Part shown: piece after piece, positions 54,995-63,770 of the stretch
How positions within the stretch are numbered: position 1 is the stretch's first letter
Layout: the number at the start of each line of letters is the position of its first letter
Source of the DNA: Xenophilus arseniciresistens
Lineage (GTDB): Bacteria; Pseudomonadota; Gammaproteobacteria; Burkholderiales; Burkholderiaceae_C
Assembly: GCF_028023875.1 (NCBI RefSeq)
Contig: NZ_JAQIPB010000001.1
Coordinates: 558,001 to 622,000, forward strand
DNA: 64,000 bases
Reading direction: 5' to 3'
Notes under the pieces: generated by a model
What the model was told of the DNA's origin: nothing
The model's input: only the letters and a program-made list of their open reading frames with translations
The model's database searches: none
Program-made: the position numbers and the translations under genes

Positions 54995-55735
54995 ATGCTT
55001 GCTGCCACCGCTTCCCAGATGTACACCCCAAGAGGTCGCCTCGATCGCGAGGCGCTGATCCGCCAGTACGTGCCGCTCGTGCAGCGGCTGGCCCATCACA
55101 TGATCGCCAAGCTGCCCCCGAACGTGGAGCTGGACGATCTGGTGCAGGTGGGCATGATCGGGCTGGTCGATGCGCTGTCGCGCTTCGAGGAAAGCCACGG
55201 CGTGCAGTTCGAGACCTTCGCCACGCAGCGCATCCGCGGTGCGATGCTCGACGAGTTGCGCGAAGGCGACTGGCTCTCGCGCGGCTCGCGCAAGAACCAG
55301 AAGCAGATCGAGCAGGCCATGCACCGGCTCGAACAGCGGCTGGGCCGCCCGCCGCTGGAATCCGAAATCGCGGCCGAGCTGAACATGGGCCTGAGCGACT
55401 ACCAGGCCCTGCTTGGCCGCGTGCGCGGCACCCAGCTGGTCTACCTGGAAGACATCGGCGCGCATGCCGAGGACGAGGAAGGCTTCCTGGACCGCCATGT
55501 GGCCGACGAGGCGGCGGACCCGATGAGCCTGCTCAAGGACCAGCGCCTGCGCAGCGCGCTGGTGGCGGCCATCGAATCGCTGCCCGAGCGCGAGCGCCAC
55601 ATCATGGGCATGTACTACGAGCAGGACATGAACCTCAAGGAAATCGCCGCCGTGCTGGGCGTGACCGAATCGCGCGTGTGCCAGCTGCACAGCCAGTCCA
55701 TCGCGCGCCTGCGCGCGAAGATGCGCAGCCATTGA
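54995..55735 (+). CDS. fliA: RNA polymerase sigma-28 factor FliA
   Basis: The 246-residue FliA directs class III flagellar promoters. Region 2 has YVPLVQRLAHHMIAKLPPNVELDDLVQVGMIGLVDALSRFEE and the RIRGAMLDELREGDW block. Region 4 has ERERHIMGMYYEQDMNLKEIAAVLGVTESRVCQLHSQSIARLR. The family usually starts at MYT..GRLD, so the ATG at 55019 is a possible alternative to 54995; neither has a strong ribosome site. It is followed by a terminator, with the antagonist flgM close by. Confidence 0.96.
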   Translation: MLAATASQMYTPRGRLDREALIRQYVPLVQRLAHHMIAKLPPNVELDDLVQVGMIGLVDALSRFEESHGVQFETFATQRIRGAMLDELREGDWLSRGSRKNQKQIEQAMHRLEQRLGRPPLESEIAAELNMGLSDYQALLGRVRGTQLVYLEDIGAHAEDEEGFLDRHVADEAADPMSLLKDQRLRSALVAAIESLPERERHIMGMYYEQDMNLKEIAAVLGVTESRVCQLHSQSIARLRAKMRSH

Positions 55736-55772
55736 GACGGCCACCATGGCCTGCCTCGCTCCCCAATGCAGA

Positions 55773-55801
55773 ACGGGCCCGTCGGGGCCCGTCTTCTTTT
55801 C
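55773..55801 (+). terminator. Intrinsic terminator after fliA
   Basis: An 8-bp stem (ACGGGCCC with GGGCCCGT, loop GTCG) is followed by TCTTCTTTT. It ends the flhB-flhA-flhF-fliA message before the convergent flgN. Confidence 0.9.
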
Positions 55802-55840
55802 TGCTGTGCTCCCCGCCTGCGGGCGAAGGGCTGGTCAGCC

Positions 55841-56197
55841 TCAATGCACGCCGAAGGAAGAGCTGCGCCCCGGCATTGAATAGGTCACGCTCACCGCCGG
55901 GCCCATGAGCGAGGCCAGGGCGCGGTCCACCCGCACGCTGCGGCGGGCCAGGCTTTCGCGCTGCAGGTCCAGGCGCTGGCCCACTGCTTCGATGCGGCTG
56001 CGCAGCGCCGGACTGAGCGAGGCCGCGGACAGCTGCGCGCCCAGGGCCTGCGCGAAGCCCACGCTCAGCTGGCGCAGCTCGGCGGCGGCGCGGTCCAGCG
56101 CATCCGGGTCGTCGGCCAGCAAGCAGCGGTCCACCACGGCCAGCTGCTGCTCGACCTGGCCCAGAAGGGCTTCCTGCGCGCTGCTCAGATCGCTCAT
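55841..56197 (-). CDS. flgN: Flagellar chaperone FlgN
   Basis: The 118-residue helical FlgN-type chaperone of hook-associated proteins FlgK and FlgL is identified by position after flgM, length and helical composition (DLSSAQEALLGQVEQQLAVVDRCLLADDPDALDRAAAEL). It has no other recognised domain. It is 31 bases downstream of flgM on the same strand. Confidence 0.8.
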   Translation of the reverse strand: MSDLSSAQEALLGQVEQQLAVVDRCLLADDPDALDRAAAELRQLSVGFAQALGAQLSAASLSPALRSRIEAVGQRLDLQRESLARRSVRVDRALASLMGPAVSVTYSMPGRSSSFGVH

Positions 56198-56228
56198 GGC
56201 AAAAAAAAGGGCTTTTTCCTGTGTGCGC

Positions 56229-56528
56229 TCAGTCGCGCATGCGGCTGAGCACTTCCTGGGCGTTGGACAGCAGCTTGTCGGCGATGGCGCCGGCGTCCAC
56301 CGTGAAGGTGCCGTTGGCGATGGCGGCGCGCACGGCCGCCACCTTGGCCTCGTCGATGCCGCTGCCGGCGGAAGAGACCTCCAGCGAACGCGCGGCGGCC
56401 GACACGCTCACCGGCACGCCGCTGCTGTCCTGCGCTCCCGCCAAGCCAGCCGAAGTGGACGCGCGCTCACTCCTGACCGGGCCGGTGGCCGGGGTCAATG
56501 CTGCTTCGCTCAACGGTCCGATCTTCAT
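56229..56528 (-). CDS. flgM: Anti-sigma-28 factor FlgM
   Basis: The 99-residue FlgM is intrinsically disordered in its N-terminal half, which is Ser/Ala/Gly rich. The C-terminal half binds sigma-28: GIDEAKVAAVRAAIANGTFTVDAGAIADKLLSNAQEVL, the family signature. It is exported after the hook is completed, freeing FliA. A strong sigma-28 promoter candidate lies upstream, and the flgA stop is 75 bases away. Confidence 0.94.
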   Translation of the reverse strand: MKIGPLSEAALTPATGPVRSERASTSAGLAGAQDSSGVPVSVSAAARSLEVSSAGSGIDEAKVAAVRAAIANGTFTVDAGAIADKLLSNAQEVLSRMRD

Positions 56529-56566
56529 GGTTGACTCCAGCGCTCGACAGAGCTACGTCACAAGGA

Positions 56567-56593
56567 TTTTCGGCCTCCGGTGCGCAAACTTTA
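56567..56593 (-). promoter_or_regulatory. Sigma-28 promoter of flgM
   Basis: Minus-strand TAAAGTTT-N11-GCCGAAAA matches all 8 bases of the -35 consensus and 7 of 8 of the -10 element, with exact spacing. The start is about 30 bases before the flgM ATG. This is the best promoter call in the window and shows that flgMN has a class III promoter in addition to any read-through from flgA. Confidence 0.85.
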
Positions 56594-56602
56594 GCGATTT
56601 AT

Positions 56603-57364
56603 TCACAGCGCCAGTTGCACCGTGTGGGCATCCTGGACCACGCCGGTGGTCATGCGGCCATTGTCCATCCGGATGCGGACCATCTGGCCCACCACGCCGG
56701 CCGTGAGGGCCTGGGCCACGGACGTGATCTCGAAGCCGGGCCCCTTGGCCACCACCCGCACGGCGCTGCCGGCGGCAAAGGCCTGGGCCGGCTTGATCAT
56801 CGACTGCCGCAGCGGCTGGCCCGCGAGCAGCGAGCGCGAGGCCACCTGGCCCACCCACTGCGCGGGGTCGGCCACCACCGGCGAAGGCTCGGCGGCCCAG
56901 TCGGCTTGGGCTTCCACGGCATCGTCCTGGCCCAGCACGGCACCGGGCAGCACGTTGTCGCGCAGCACCCACGCCGGCCCGAAGGCCTTGACGGTCACGG
57001 GCAGGAACACGTTCCAGCGCGCCTGGCCGTCCACGCAGCGCAGGCCCAGCCGGCTGCGGCCCCACAGGCGCGCGCCGGCGGGAATGTAGGGCTCCACCCG
57101 CGCGCAGGGCGCCAGGCGCAGGCGGCCGTCCAGCGCGCCCAGGCTCACTTCCATGCGCAGCGGGGTGCTCTGGTTGGCGCGCGACTGGTCCACCGCAGCA
57201 TCCAGCCACTGCTGGGTGGCGGCGACGAAGTCGGGTGCGGCTTCGCTTGCTGCAGGCGTCATGGCCGGTGCCTGGGGCTGGGCCAGGGCCTGCGCACCGG
57301 CCAGCATGGCGGCGGCCAGGGCCAGGCCGCTCAGGGCATGTCGCAGCAAAACAAAGGCGGGCAT
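56603..57364 (-). CDS. flgA: Flagellar P-ring assembly chaperone FlgA
   Basis: The 253-residue periplasmic chaperone for FlgI has a signal peptide of about 1-28 (LSGLALAAAMLAGAQALAQ) and the C-terminal SAF/ChapFlgA domain: VTVKAFGPAWVLRDNVLPGAVLGQDDA, AGQPLRQSMIKPAQAFAAGSAVRVVAKGPGFEITS, VRIRMDNGRMTTGVV. It is divergent from flgB over 235 bases. Confidence 0.95.
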   Translation of the reverse strand: MPAFVLLRHALSGLALAAAMLAGAQALAQPQAPAMTPAASEAAPDFVAATQQWLDAAVDQSRANQSTPLRMEVSLGALDGRLRLAPCARVEPYIPAGARLWGRSRLGLRCVDGQARWNVFLPVTVKAFGPAWVLRDNVLPGAVLGQDDAVEAQADWAAEPSPVVADPAQWVGQVASRSLLAGQPLRQSMIKPAQAFAAGSAVRVVAKGPGFEITSVAQALTAGVVGQMVRIRMDNGRMTTGVVQDAHTVQLAL

Positions 57365-57599
57365 GGGGGGGCAACTCCTGGAATGGCAAGCGGTGTGAAG
57401 GCAAGGGCACGGGCGGCCGCGCGATGCGCGCGAGTGCGAATGCTCAAGAACCTGGGCTGCACTTTAGAAGCCGGCGCGTGCCGCAAACGGGCGAACAGGG
57501 CGCGATTCCCCCCCTTCATCCCCGCTTTGCGCGCGCGGCCGCCACCCACAATTTCCAGGCACTCCAAGGCCCCGGTCGCCCTCTTTCCTCCAACCTGCC

Positions 57600-58016
57600 A
57601 TGCTGGACAAGCTCACTTCCGGACTCGACTTCCAGGCCAACGCGCTGGTGCTGCGCGCCGAGCGCCAGCAGCTGCTGGCCGGCAACATCGCCAACGCCGA
57701 CACGCCGGGCTATGCCGCCAAGGACATGAACTTCGCGCAGGCGCTGCGCGAAGCCAGCCAGGCCGCCAGCGGCACCGCGCCAGCGCCCGTGAGCGCAACC
57801 CATGCGCGCCACCTGCCCGTGCTGGGCGGCAGCGCGGCGGCGCAGCTGCATCAAAGCGCCTACACGGTGCAGACCCAGCCGTCGATGGACGGCAACAGCG
57901 TGGACCTGGACCGCGAGCGCGCCGCCTTCGCCGACAACGCGGTGCGCTACGAGGCCACCCTGCGCTTCATCAACGGCCAGGGCAAGACGCTGCTGGCCGC
58001 CATCCAGGGGCAATAA
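57600..58016 (+). CDS. flgB: Flagellar proximal rod protein FlgB
   Basis: The 138-residue FlgB is a proximal rod component. The N-terminal block is LVLRAERQQLLAGNIANADTPGYAAKDMNF, and the end is VRYEATLRFINGQGKTLLAAIQGQ. It is first in the flgBCDEFGHIJ operon; the promoter must lie in the 235-base gap to flgA. Confidence 0.96.
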   Translation: MLDKLTSGLDFQANALVLRAERQQLLAGNIANADTPGYAAKDMNFAQALREASQAASGTAPAPVSATHARHLPVLGGSAAAQLHQSAYTVQTQPSMDGNSVDLDRERAAFADNAVRYEATLRFINGQGKTLLAAIQGQ

Positions 58017-58022
58017 ACGACC

Positions 58023-58436
58023 ATGTCCATGTTCTCGATCTTCGGCATCTCCGGCAGCGCCGTCAGCGCGCAGTCGCAGCGCCTGAACGTGGTGGCCAGC
58101 AACCTGGCCAACGCCGACGCCACGGCCGGCCCCGATGGCCAGGCCTACAAGGCGCGCCAGGTGGTGTTCCAGACCGTGCCCATGGACGCCAGCTCCGGCA
58201 CCGGCGCGGCCGGCGTGCGGGTGGACGCCGTGACCGAAAGCCAGACGCCCGGGCGCCGCGTGCACGAGCCCGGCAACCCGCAGGCCGATGCGCAGGGCTA
58301 CGTCACCTATTCCAACGTGAATGCGGTGGAGGAGATGGTCAACATGATCTCGGCCTCGCGCTCCTACCAGAACAACGTCGAGGTCATGAACACGGCCAAG
58401 AACCTGCTGCTCAAGACGCTGCAGTTGGGCCAGTGA
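58023..58436 (+). CDS. flgC: Flagellar proximal rod protein FlgC
   Basis: The 137-residue FlgC rod protein has the bb-rod N-terminus [20 protein letters not shown] and the C-terminus [36 protein letters not shown]. It is 6 bases after flgB. Confidence 0.97.
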   Translation: MSMFSIFGISGSAVSAQSQRLNVVASNLANADATAGPDGQAYKARQVVFQTVPMDASSGTGAAGVRVDAVTESQTPGRRVHEPGNPQADAQGYVTYSNVNAVEEMVNMISASRSYQNNVEVMNTAKNLLLKTLQLGQ

Positions 58437-58464
58437 GCCACGAAGCCGCACCCGAAGCAAAAGC

Positions 58465-59142
58465 ATGAGCACCGCACTGTCCAACCTGACTGGCGTGACC
58501 CAGTCCTACAACATCACGTCCAGCGCGGACGCGGGCACGGCCCCTGCCAAGACCGGCTCCGAGGAGGCGCAGGACCGCTTTTTGAAGCTGCTGGTGGCGC
58601 AGATGAGCAACCAGGACCCGATGAACCCGATGGACAACGCGCAGATGACTTCGCAGATCGCGCAGATCAACACGGTCACCGGCATCCAGCAGCTCAACGA
58701 CAGCATCAAGGCCATGGCCAGCCAGGCTTCGGCCATGCAGATGATGCAGGCCAGCGCCATGATCGGCCGCGGCGTGATCACGCCGGGCAACCAGCTGGCC
58801 TTCAGCGACGCGGACACCGCCGTCGCCGCCTTCGACCTGCCCACGGGCGCGACCAGCGTGAAGATCCAGGTCACCACGGCCTCGGGCACGCTGATCGACA
58901 CCGTCTCCCTGGGCGCGATGGAGGCGGGCCAGCACGGCTTCTCGCTCGACGCCAGCAGCTATCCCGACGACCAGGCGCTGAAGTTCAACGTCGTGGCCGT
59001 CAACGGCAGCGGCACGGTGGATGCCACCGCGCTGATGCACGACCGCGTGACCTCCGTGGGCAGCGCCGGCGACGGCAGCCTGACCCTGACGCTGCAGCAC
59101 AACGGCAGCACGCCGTACGCCAGCGTGCGTTCCGTGCTCTGA
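58465..59142 (+). CDS. flgD: Flagellar hook capping protein FlgD
   Basis: The 225-residue scaffold for hook assembly has the conserved N-terminal part EEAQDRFLKLLVAQMSNQDPMNPMDNAQMTSQIAQINTVTGIQQLN and a C-terminal Fn3/Tudor-like domain with PTGATSVKIQVTTASG. It lies 28 bases after flgC and 30 before flgE. Confidence 0.96.
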   Translation: MSTALSNLTGVTQSYNITSSADAGTAPAKTGSEEAQDRFLKLLVAQMSNQDPMNPMDNAQMTSQIAQINTVTGIQQLNDSIKAMASQASAMQMMQASAMIGRGVITPGNQLAFSDADTAVAAFDLPTGATSVKIQVTTASGTLIDTVSLGAMEAGQHGFSLDASSYPDDQALKFNVVAVNGSGTVDATALMHDRVTSVGSAGDGSLTLTLQHNGSTPYASVRSVL

Positions 59143-59172
59143 CCCCACCCCACTTCCTCCAGGAGTTCCTCC

Positions 59173-60387
59173 ATGAGCTTCCAGCAAGCACTCTCCGGCC
59201 TCAACGCCGCCAGCCGCAGCCTCGACGTGATCGGGCACAACATCGCCAACTCGGGCACCGTGGGCATGAAGTCCTCGCGCGCGGAGTTCGCCGAGGTCTA
59301 TGCCAGTTCGGCCGGCGGCATCGGCGGCACCAACGTGGGCCTGGGCGTGGCCGTGGGCGCGGTGACGCAGCAGTTCGCGCAGGGCAGCCTGAGCATCACG
59401 GGCAACGACCTGGACGTGGCCGTCAACGGCTCGGGCTTCTTCCAGGTCACGGCGGCCGACGGATCGACCGCCTACACCCGCGCCGGCAACTTCAAGCTGG
59501 ACAAGGACGGCAACATCATCACCGCCTCGGGCGCGCAGGTGATGGGCTACCCCACCGACGCCAGCGGCGTGCGCCAGAGCTTCGACGCCCAGCCGCTGCG
59601 CCTGCCCACGGGCGCGCCGATCCCGGCCCGGCGAACCACGGCCATGGCCGCCGAGATCACGCTGGACGCCTCGGCCCCCATCGCGGCCAACGCCTCGCCG
59701 CCCACGCCGCTGACCACCTACGGCACCTCGCTGACGGCCTACGACGCGCAGGGCCTGGAGATCCCGGTGGGCCTGTACTTCCAGAAGACGGCCAACAACA
59801 CCTGGAACGTCTACACCAGCGTCAACGGCAGCGACCCGGGCGCCTCCACGCCCTTCCAGCTGAACTTCCTGGCCGACGGCAGCCTGGACCCGGCCTCCAC
59901 CATCCCGCAGATCACGCTGGCTTCGCCCAACGACCCCGCCGTGACCTTCCCGGCCACCTTGGACCTGAGCCGCCTGACGCAGGTCAACGCGCGCTTCGCG
60001 GTGTCGGACCTGTCGCAGGACGGCTACTCGGCCGGCCAGCTCACGGGCATCAAGATCGAGAACAGCGGCGTCATCACCGCCACCTACTCCAACGGCCAGA
60101 CCCAGTCGGCCGGGCAGGTGGCGCTGGTCAACTTCCGCAACACGCAGGGCCTGGCGCCTTCGGGCTCGGGCTACTGGGTCGAGACCTTCGCCTCGGGCCA
60201 GCCCGTGCGCGGCGCACCGGGCGAAGGCACCTTCGGCCAGCTGCGTTCGGGCACGCTCGAAGAATCGAACGTGGACCTCACGGCCGAACTGGTGAACATG
60301 ATGACCACGCAGCGCGCCTACCAGGCCAACGCGCAGACCATCAAGACCCAGGACCAGGTGATGTCCACCCTGGTGAACCTGCGCTGA
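59173..60387 (+). CDS. flgE: Flagellar hook protein FlgE
   Basis: The 404-residue hook subunit begins MSFQQALSGLNAASRSLDVIGHNIANSGTVGMKSSRAEF. It has the LDVAVNGSGFFQV motif and ends with NVDLTAELVNMMTTQRAYQANAQTIKTQDQVMSTLVNLR. It is preceded by a GGAG-type ribosome site. Confidence 0.97.
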   Translation: MSFQQALSGLNAASRSLDVIGHNIANSGTVGMKSSRAEFAEVYASSAGGIGGTNVGLGVAVGAVTQQFAQGSLSITGNDLDVAVNGSGFFQVTAADGSTAYTRAGNFKLDKDGNIITASGAQVMGYPTDASGVRQSFDAQPLRLPTGAPIPARRTTAMAAEITLDASAPIAANASPPTPLTTYGTSLTAYDAQGLEIPVGLYFQKTANNTWNVYTSVNGSDPGASTPFQLNFLADGSLDPASTIPQITLASPNDPAVTFPATLDLSRLTQVNARFAVSDLSQDGYSAGQLTGIKIENSGVITATYSNGQTQSAGQVALVNFRNTQGLAPSGSGYWVETFASGQPVRGAPGEGTFGQLRSGTLEESNVDLTAELVNMMTTQRAYQANAQTIKTQDQVMSTLVNLR

Positions 60388-60409
60388 TCGCCACGCAGGC
60401 CGAGCAGCC

Positions 60410-61150
60410 ATGGACCGTCTGATCTACACCGCCATGAGCGGCGCCAGCGCGGCGGCGCAGCGCCAGTCCGTGCTGGCCAACAACCTGGCCAACGCGGGCA
60501 CGCAGGGCTTCCGGGCCGAGCTGTCCACCTTCCGCGCCGTGCCGGTGCGCGGCGACGGCGCCACCACGCGCGTGTTCACGCTCGAGGCCACGGCCGGCCA
60601 TGACAGCCGCGCCGGCAGCATCGAGCGCACGGGCCGCACGCTGGACCTGGCGGCCCAGGGCCAGGCCTGGTTCGCGGTGCAGGGGCTGGACGGCACCGAG
60701 GCCTACACGCGCGGCGGCGCCTTCCAGGTCTCGCCCGAAGGCACGCTGGTCAACAGCGCCGGGCTGCTGGTGCTGTCCGACGGCGGCGCGCCCATCGACA
60801 TTCCGGCGGGCTCCGAGATCGCCGTGGGCTCCGACGGCACCATCACCGCCAAGATGGAGGGCCAGCCGGCCGCCACCGTGGGCCGCATCAAGCTGGCCAG
60901 CACCGATGCCGAAAACCGCCTGCAGCGCAGCGAGGACGGGCTGTTCCGCACCGCCACGCTCGACGCGCTGCCGGCCGACGCCAACGCGCGCGTGGAGTCG
61001 GGCGCGCTCGAAGGGTCGAACGTGAACCCCATCGAGGCCATGGTCGGCATGATCGCCGCCGCCCGCCAGTTCGAGCAGCAGATGCGCCTGCTGCAGAACA
61101 CCGAAACGGCCGACCGCACGGCGGCCCAGTTGCTGAGCATGCAGGGCTGA
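60410..61150 (+). CDS. flgF: Flagellar basal-body rod protein FlgF
   Basis: The 246-residue proximal rod protein starts [38 protein letters not shown]. It has the [23 protein letters not shown] segment and ends with [29 protein letters not shown]. It lies 22 bases after flgE and 25 before flgG. Confidence 0.97.
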   Translation: MDRLIYTAMSGASAAAQRQSVLANNLANAGTQGFRAELSTFRAVPVRGDGATTRVFTLEATAGHDSRAGSIERTGRTLDLAAQGQAWFAVQGLDGTEAYTRGGAFQVSPEGTLVNSAGLLVLSDGGAPIDIPAGSEIAVGSDGTITAKMEGQPAATVGRIKLASTDAENRLQRSEDGLFRTATLDALPADANARVESGALEGSNVNPIEAMVGMIAAARQFEQQMRLLQNTETADRTAAQLLSMQG

Positions 61151-61175
61151 AGCCGCCCGCGCCGAAGGACAGAAC

Positions 61176-61958
61176 ATGATCAATTCGCTCTGGATCTCCA
61201 AGACCGGGATGGAAGCCCAGCAGACGCAGCTGGACGTCATCTCGCACAACCTGGCCAACGTCTCGACCACGGGCTTCAAGCGCTCCAACGCCGTGTTCGA
61301 AGACCTGATGTACCAGAACCTGCGCCAGGTGGGCGCCAACAGCACCGAGCAGTCGCAGCTGCCCACCGGCCTGCAACTGGGCCTGGGCGTGCGCACGGTG
61401 GCCACGGCCCGGTCCTTCACGCAGGGCAGCATGCAGCAGAGCGCCAACCCGCTGGACGTGGCGATCAAGGGCAACGGCTTCTTCCAGGTCACCCTGCCCG
61501 ACGGCACCATGGGCTACACGCGCGACGGCTCCTTCCAGGTCGATTCGCAGGGCCGCATCGTCACCTCGTCCGGCCTGCCCGTGGCCAATGGCATCACGGT
61601 GCCGCCCAACGCCACCAACATCAGCATCGCGCAGGACGGCACGGTCTCGGCCACGATGAGCGGCGACCCCGCGCCGCAGAACCTGGGCCAGCTCGCCCTG
61701 GCCAACTTCATCAACCCGGCCGGCCTGGAGCCGCGCGGCGAGAACCTCTATGCCGAGACCGCCGCCTCGGGCCAGCCCAACGGCGGCACGGCCGGCACCA
61801 ACGGCCTGGGCACACTGATGCAGGGCTTTCTGGAAACCTCGAACGTCAACGTGGTGCAGGAGCTGGTCTCGATGATCCAGACCCAGCGCGCCTACGAGAT
61901 GAATTCCAAGGCCATCCAGACCAGCGACCAGATGCTGCAGAAGCTGGGGCAGCTGTGA
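61176..61958 (+). CDS. flgG: Flagellar distal rod protein FlgG
   Basis: The 260-residue distal rod subunit starts [41 protein letters not shown]. It has [23 protein letters not shown] and ends with [38 protein letters not shown]. Its stop overlaps the flgH start as TGATG. Confidence 0.98.
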   Translation: MINSLWISKTGMEAQQTQLDVISHNLANVSTTGFKRSNAVFEDLMYQNLRQVGANSTEQSQLPTGLQLGLGVRTVATARSFTQGSMQQSANPLDVAIKGNGFFQVTLPDGTMGYTRDGSFQVDSQGRIVTSSGLPVANGITVPPNATNISIAQDGTVSATMSGDPAPQNLGQLALANFINPAGLEPRGENLYAETAASGQPNGGTAGTNGLGTLMQGFLETSNVNVVQELVSMIQTQRAYEMNSKAIQTSDQMLQKLGQL

Positions 61959-62638
61959 TGCATCGCCTTCTTGCCGCGGCCGCGCTGGCGCTGGCGGTGC
62001 TGGCCACGGGCTGCACCACGCTGCACGCCACGCCCGAAGTGCACATGCCCGACACCGCGCCGCCGCAGGCCGTGCAGGTGCAGCCGCCGCCGCGCCCGGT
62101 CAACGGCAGCCTGTTCCAGGCCGCGCGCTACCGGCCGCTGTTCGAGGACCGCCGCGCGCGCATGGCCGGCGACACGGTCACCATCGCCATCGTGGAGAAC
62201 CTGAGCGCGAGCCAGAAGTCCACCTCCACCGTCGACAAGAACAGCGGCATCGACGCGAGCATCAGCGCCGTGCCCTTCCTCTCGGCCAACTCCTTCACGC
62301 GGGCCAGCGCACGCGCGGGCTCCGAGCACACCTTCGCAGGCAAGGGCGGCACCGAAAGCGCCAACACCTTCCGCGGCTCCATCACGGCCACGGTGGTCGA
62401 CGTGCTGCCCAACGGCCACCTGGTGGTCACGGGCGAGAAGCAGATCGGCGTGAACCAGAACGTGGACGTGCTGCGCTTCTCCGGCACCATCGATCCGCGC
62501 TCGATCCAGTCGGGCAGCGTGGTCAGTTCGACCCAGGTGGCCAATGTGCGCATCGAGTCGCGCGGCCGCGGCGCGCAAAGCGAGGCGCAGGCCATGCCCT
62601 GGCTGGGGCGCTTCTTCATGAACGTCCTGCCCTTCTGA
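61958..62638 (+). CDS. flgH: Flagellar L-ring lipoprotein FlgH
   Basis: The 226-residue outer-membrane L-ring lipoprotein has the lipobox LATGC at about residue 19. The FlgH blocks are AGDTVTIAIVENLSASQKSTSTVDKNSG, GSITATVVDVLPNGHLVVTGEKQI and GTIDPRSIQSGSVVSSTQVANVRI, ending WLGRFFMNVLPF. The start is the ATG at 61958, which overlaps the flgG stop; a GTG one codon earlier is an alternative. Confidence 0.96.
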   Translation: MHRLLAAAALALAVLATGCTTLHATPEVHMPDTAPPQAVQVQPPPRPVNGSLFQAARYRPLFEDRRARMAGDTVTIAIVENLSASQKSTSTVDKNSGIDASISAVPFLSANSFTRASARAGSEHTFAGKGGTESANTFRGSITATVVDVLPNGHLVVTGEKQIGVNQNVDVLRFSGTIDPRSIQSGSVVSSTQVANVRIESRGRGAQSEAQAMPWLGRFFMNVLPF

Positions 62639-62654
62639 GCCTTCTTTTTTCGCC

Positions 62655-63770
62655 ATGATCCGCTCCATCCGCCCCTTCGTCCTCGCGCTGTCCCTGCTGG
62701 GGCTGGCCACGCCCGCGGCGCACGCCATCCGCATCAAGGAAGTGGCGGCCGTGCAGGGCGTGCGCACCAACCAGCTGACCGGCTACGGCCTGGTGGTGGG
62801 CCTGGACGGCACCGGCGACCAGACCACGCAGATGCCCTACACCACGCAGAGCGTGGCCAACTACCTGCAGCAGCTGGGCATCACGCTGCCCGACAACCGG
62901 GCCGCGCAGCTGCAACTGAAGAACGTGGCGGCCGTGATCGTCACGGCCGAGCTGCCGGCCTTCGCGCAGCCGGGCCAGGCCATCGACATCAGCGTGGCCT
63001 CCATGGGCAACGCCAAGTCGCTCAAGGGCGGCATGCTGGTGGCCACGCCGCTGCGCGGTGCCGACGGCGAGATCTATGCGCTGGCCCAGGGCAATGTGGT
63101 GGTGGCCGGTGCCGGCGCGGCAGCCGGCGGCAGCAAGGTGCAGATCAACCACCTGAGCGCCGGCCGCATCCCCGGCGGCGGCCAGGTCGAGCGGGCCGTG
63201 GCCACCGGGCTGCACGAGGGCGAGACCATCACGCTGGGCCTGAACGCGGCCGACTTCCAGACCGCGCGCCGCGTCGCGCAGGCCGTGAATGGCAAGCTGG
63301 GCTCGGGCGCTGCGCGCGCCATCGACGGCCGCACGGTGGAAGTGCGCGCCCCGCAGGACCCGGGCGCGCGCGTGAACTTCATTGCCGAGCTTGAAGAGAT
63401 CACGCTGGAGCGCACGGCCCCGGCCGCCAAGGTGGTGATCAACGCGCGCACCGGCTCCATCGTGCTGAACCAGGCCGTCACGCTCAATGCCTGCGCCATC
63501 GCGCACGGCAACCTGTCGGTCACCATCAGCAGCACGCCGGTGATCAGCCAGCCCGCGCCGCTGTCGCGCGGCCAGACCGTGGTGGCCGAGCAGGCCAGCA
63601 TCCAGATCAAGCAGGAGCCCGGCGCGATGATCCAGGTGCCCGCCTCCACGCAGCTGACCGACGTGGTGCGCGCGCTCAATGCGCTGGGCGCCACGCCGCA
63701 GGACCTGTTGGCCATCCTGCAGGCCATCAAGGCTTCGGGCGCACTCAATGCGGAACTCGAGGTGATCTGA
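62655..63770 (+). CDS. flgI: Flagellar P-ring protein FlgI
   Basis: The 371-residue P-ring protein has a signal peptide of about 1-24 (ending AAHA). The mature protein begins IRIKEVAAVQGVRTNQLTGYGLVVGLDGTGD. Further blocks are MLVATPLRGADGEIYALAQGNVVVAG and the C-terminal STQLTDVVRALNALGATPQDLLAILQAIKASGALNAELEVI. Its assembly needs FlgA. The stop overlaps the flgJ start (TGATG-type, 63770). Confidence 0.98.
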   Translation: MIRSIRPFVLALSLLGLATPAAHAIRIKEVAAVQGVRTNQLTGYGLVVGLDGTGDQTTQMPYTTQSVANYLQQLGITLPDNRAAQLQLKNVAAVIVTAELPAFAQPGQAIDISVASMGNAKSLKGGMLVATPLRGADGEIYALAQGNVVVAGAGAAAGGSKVQINHLSAGRIPGGGQVERAVATGLHEGETITLGLNAADFQTARRVAQAVNGKLGSGAARAIDGRTVEVRAPQDPGARVNFIAELEEITLERTAPAAKVVINARTGSIVLNQAVTLNACAIAHGNLSVTISSTPVISQPAPLSRGQTVVAEQASIQIKQEPGAMIQVPASTQLTDVVRALNALGATPQDLLAILQAIKASGALNAELEVI

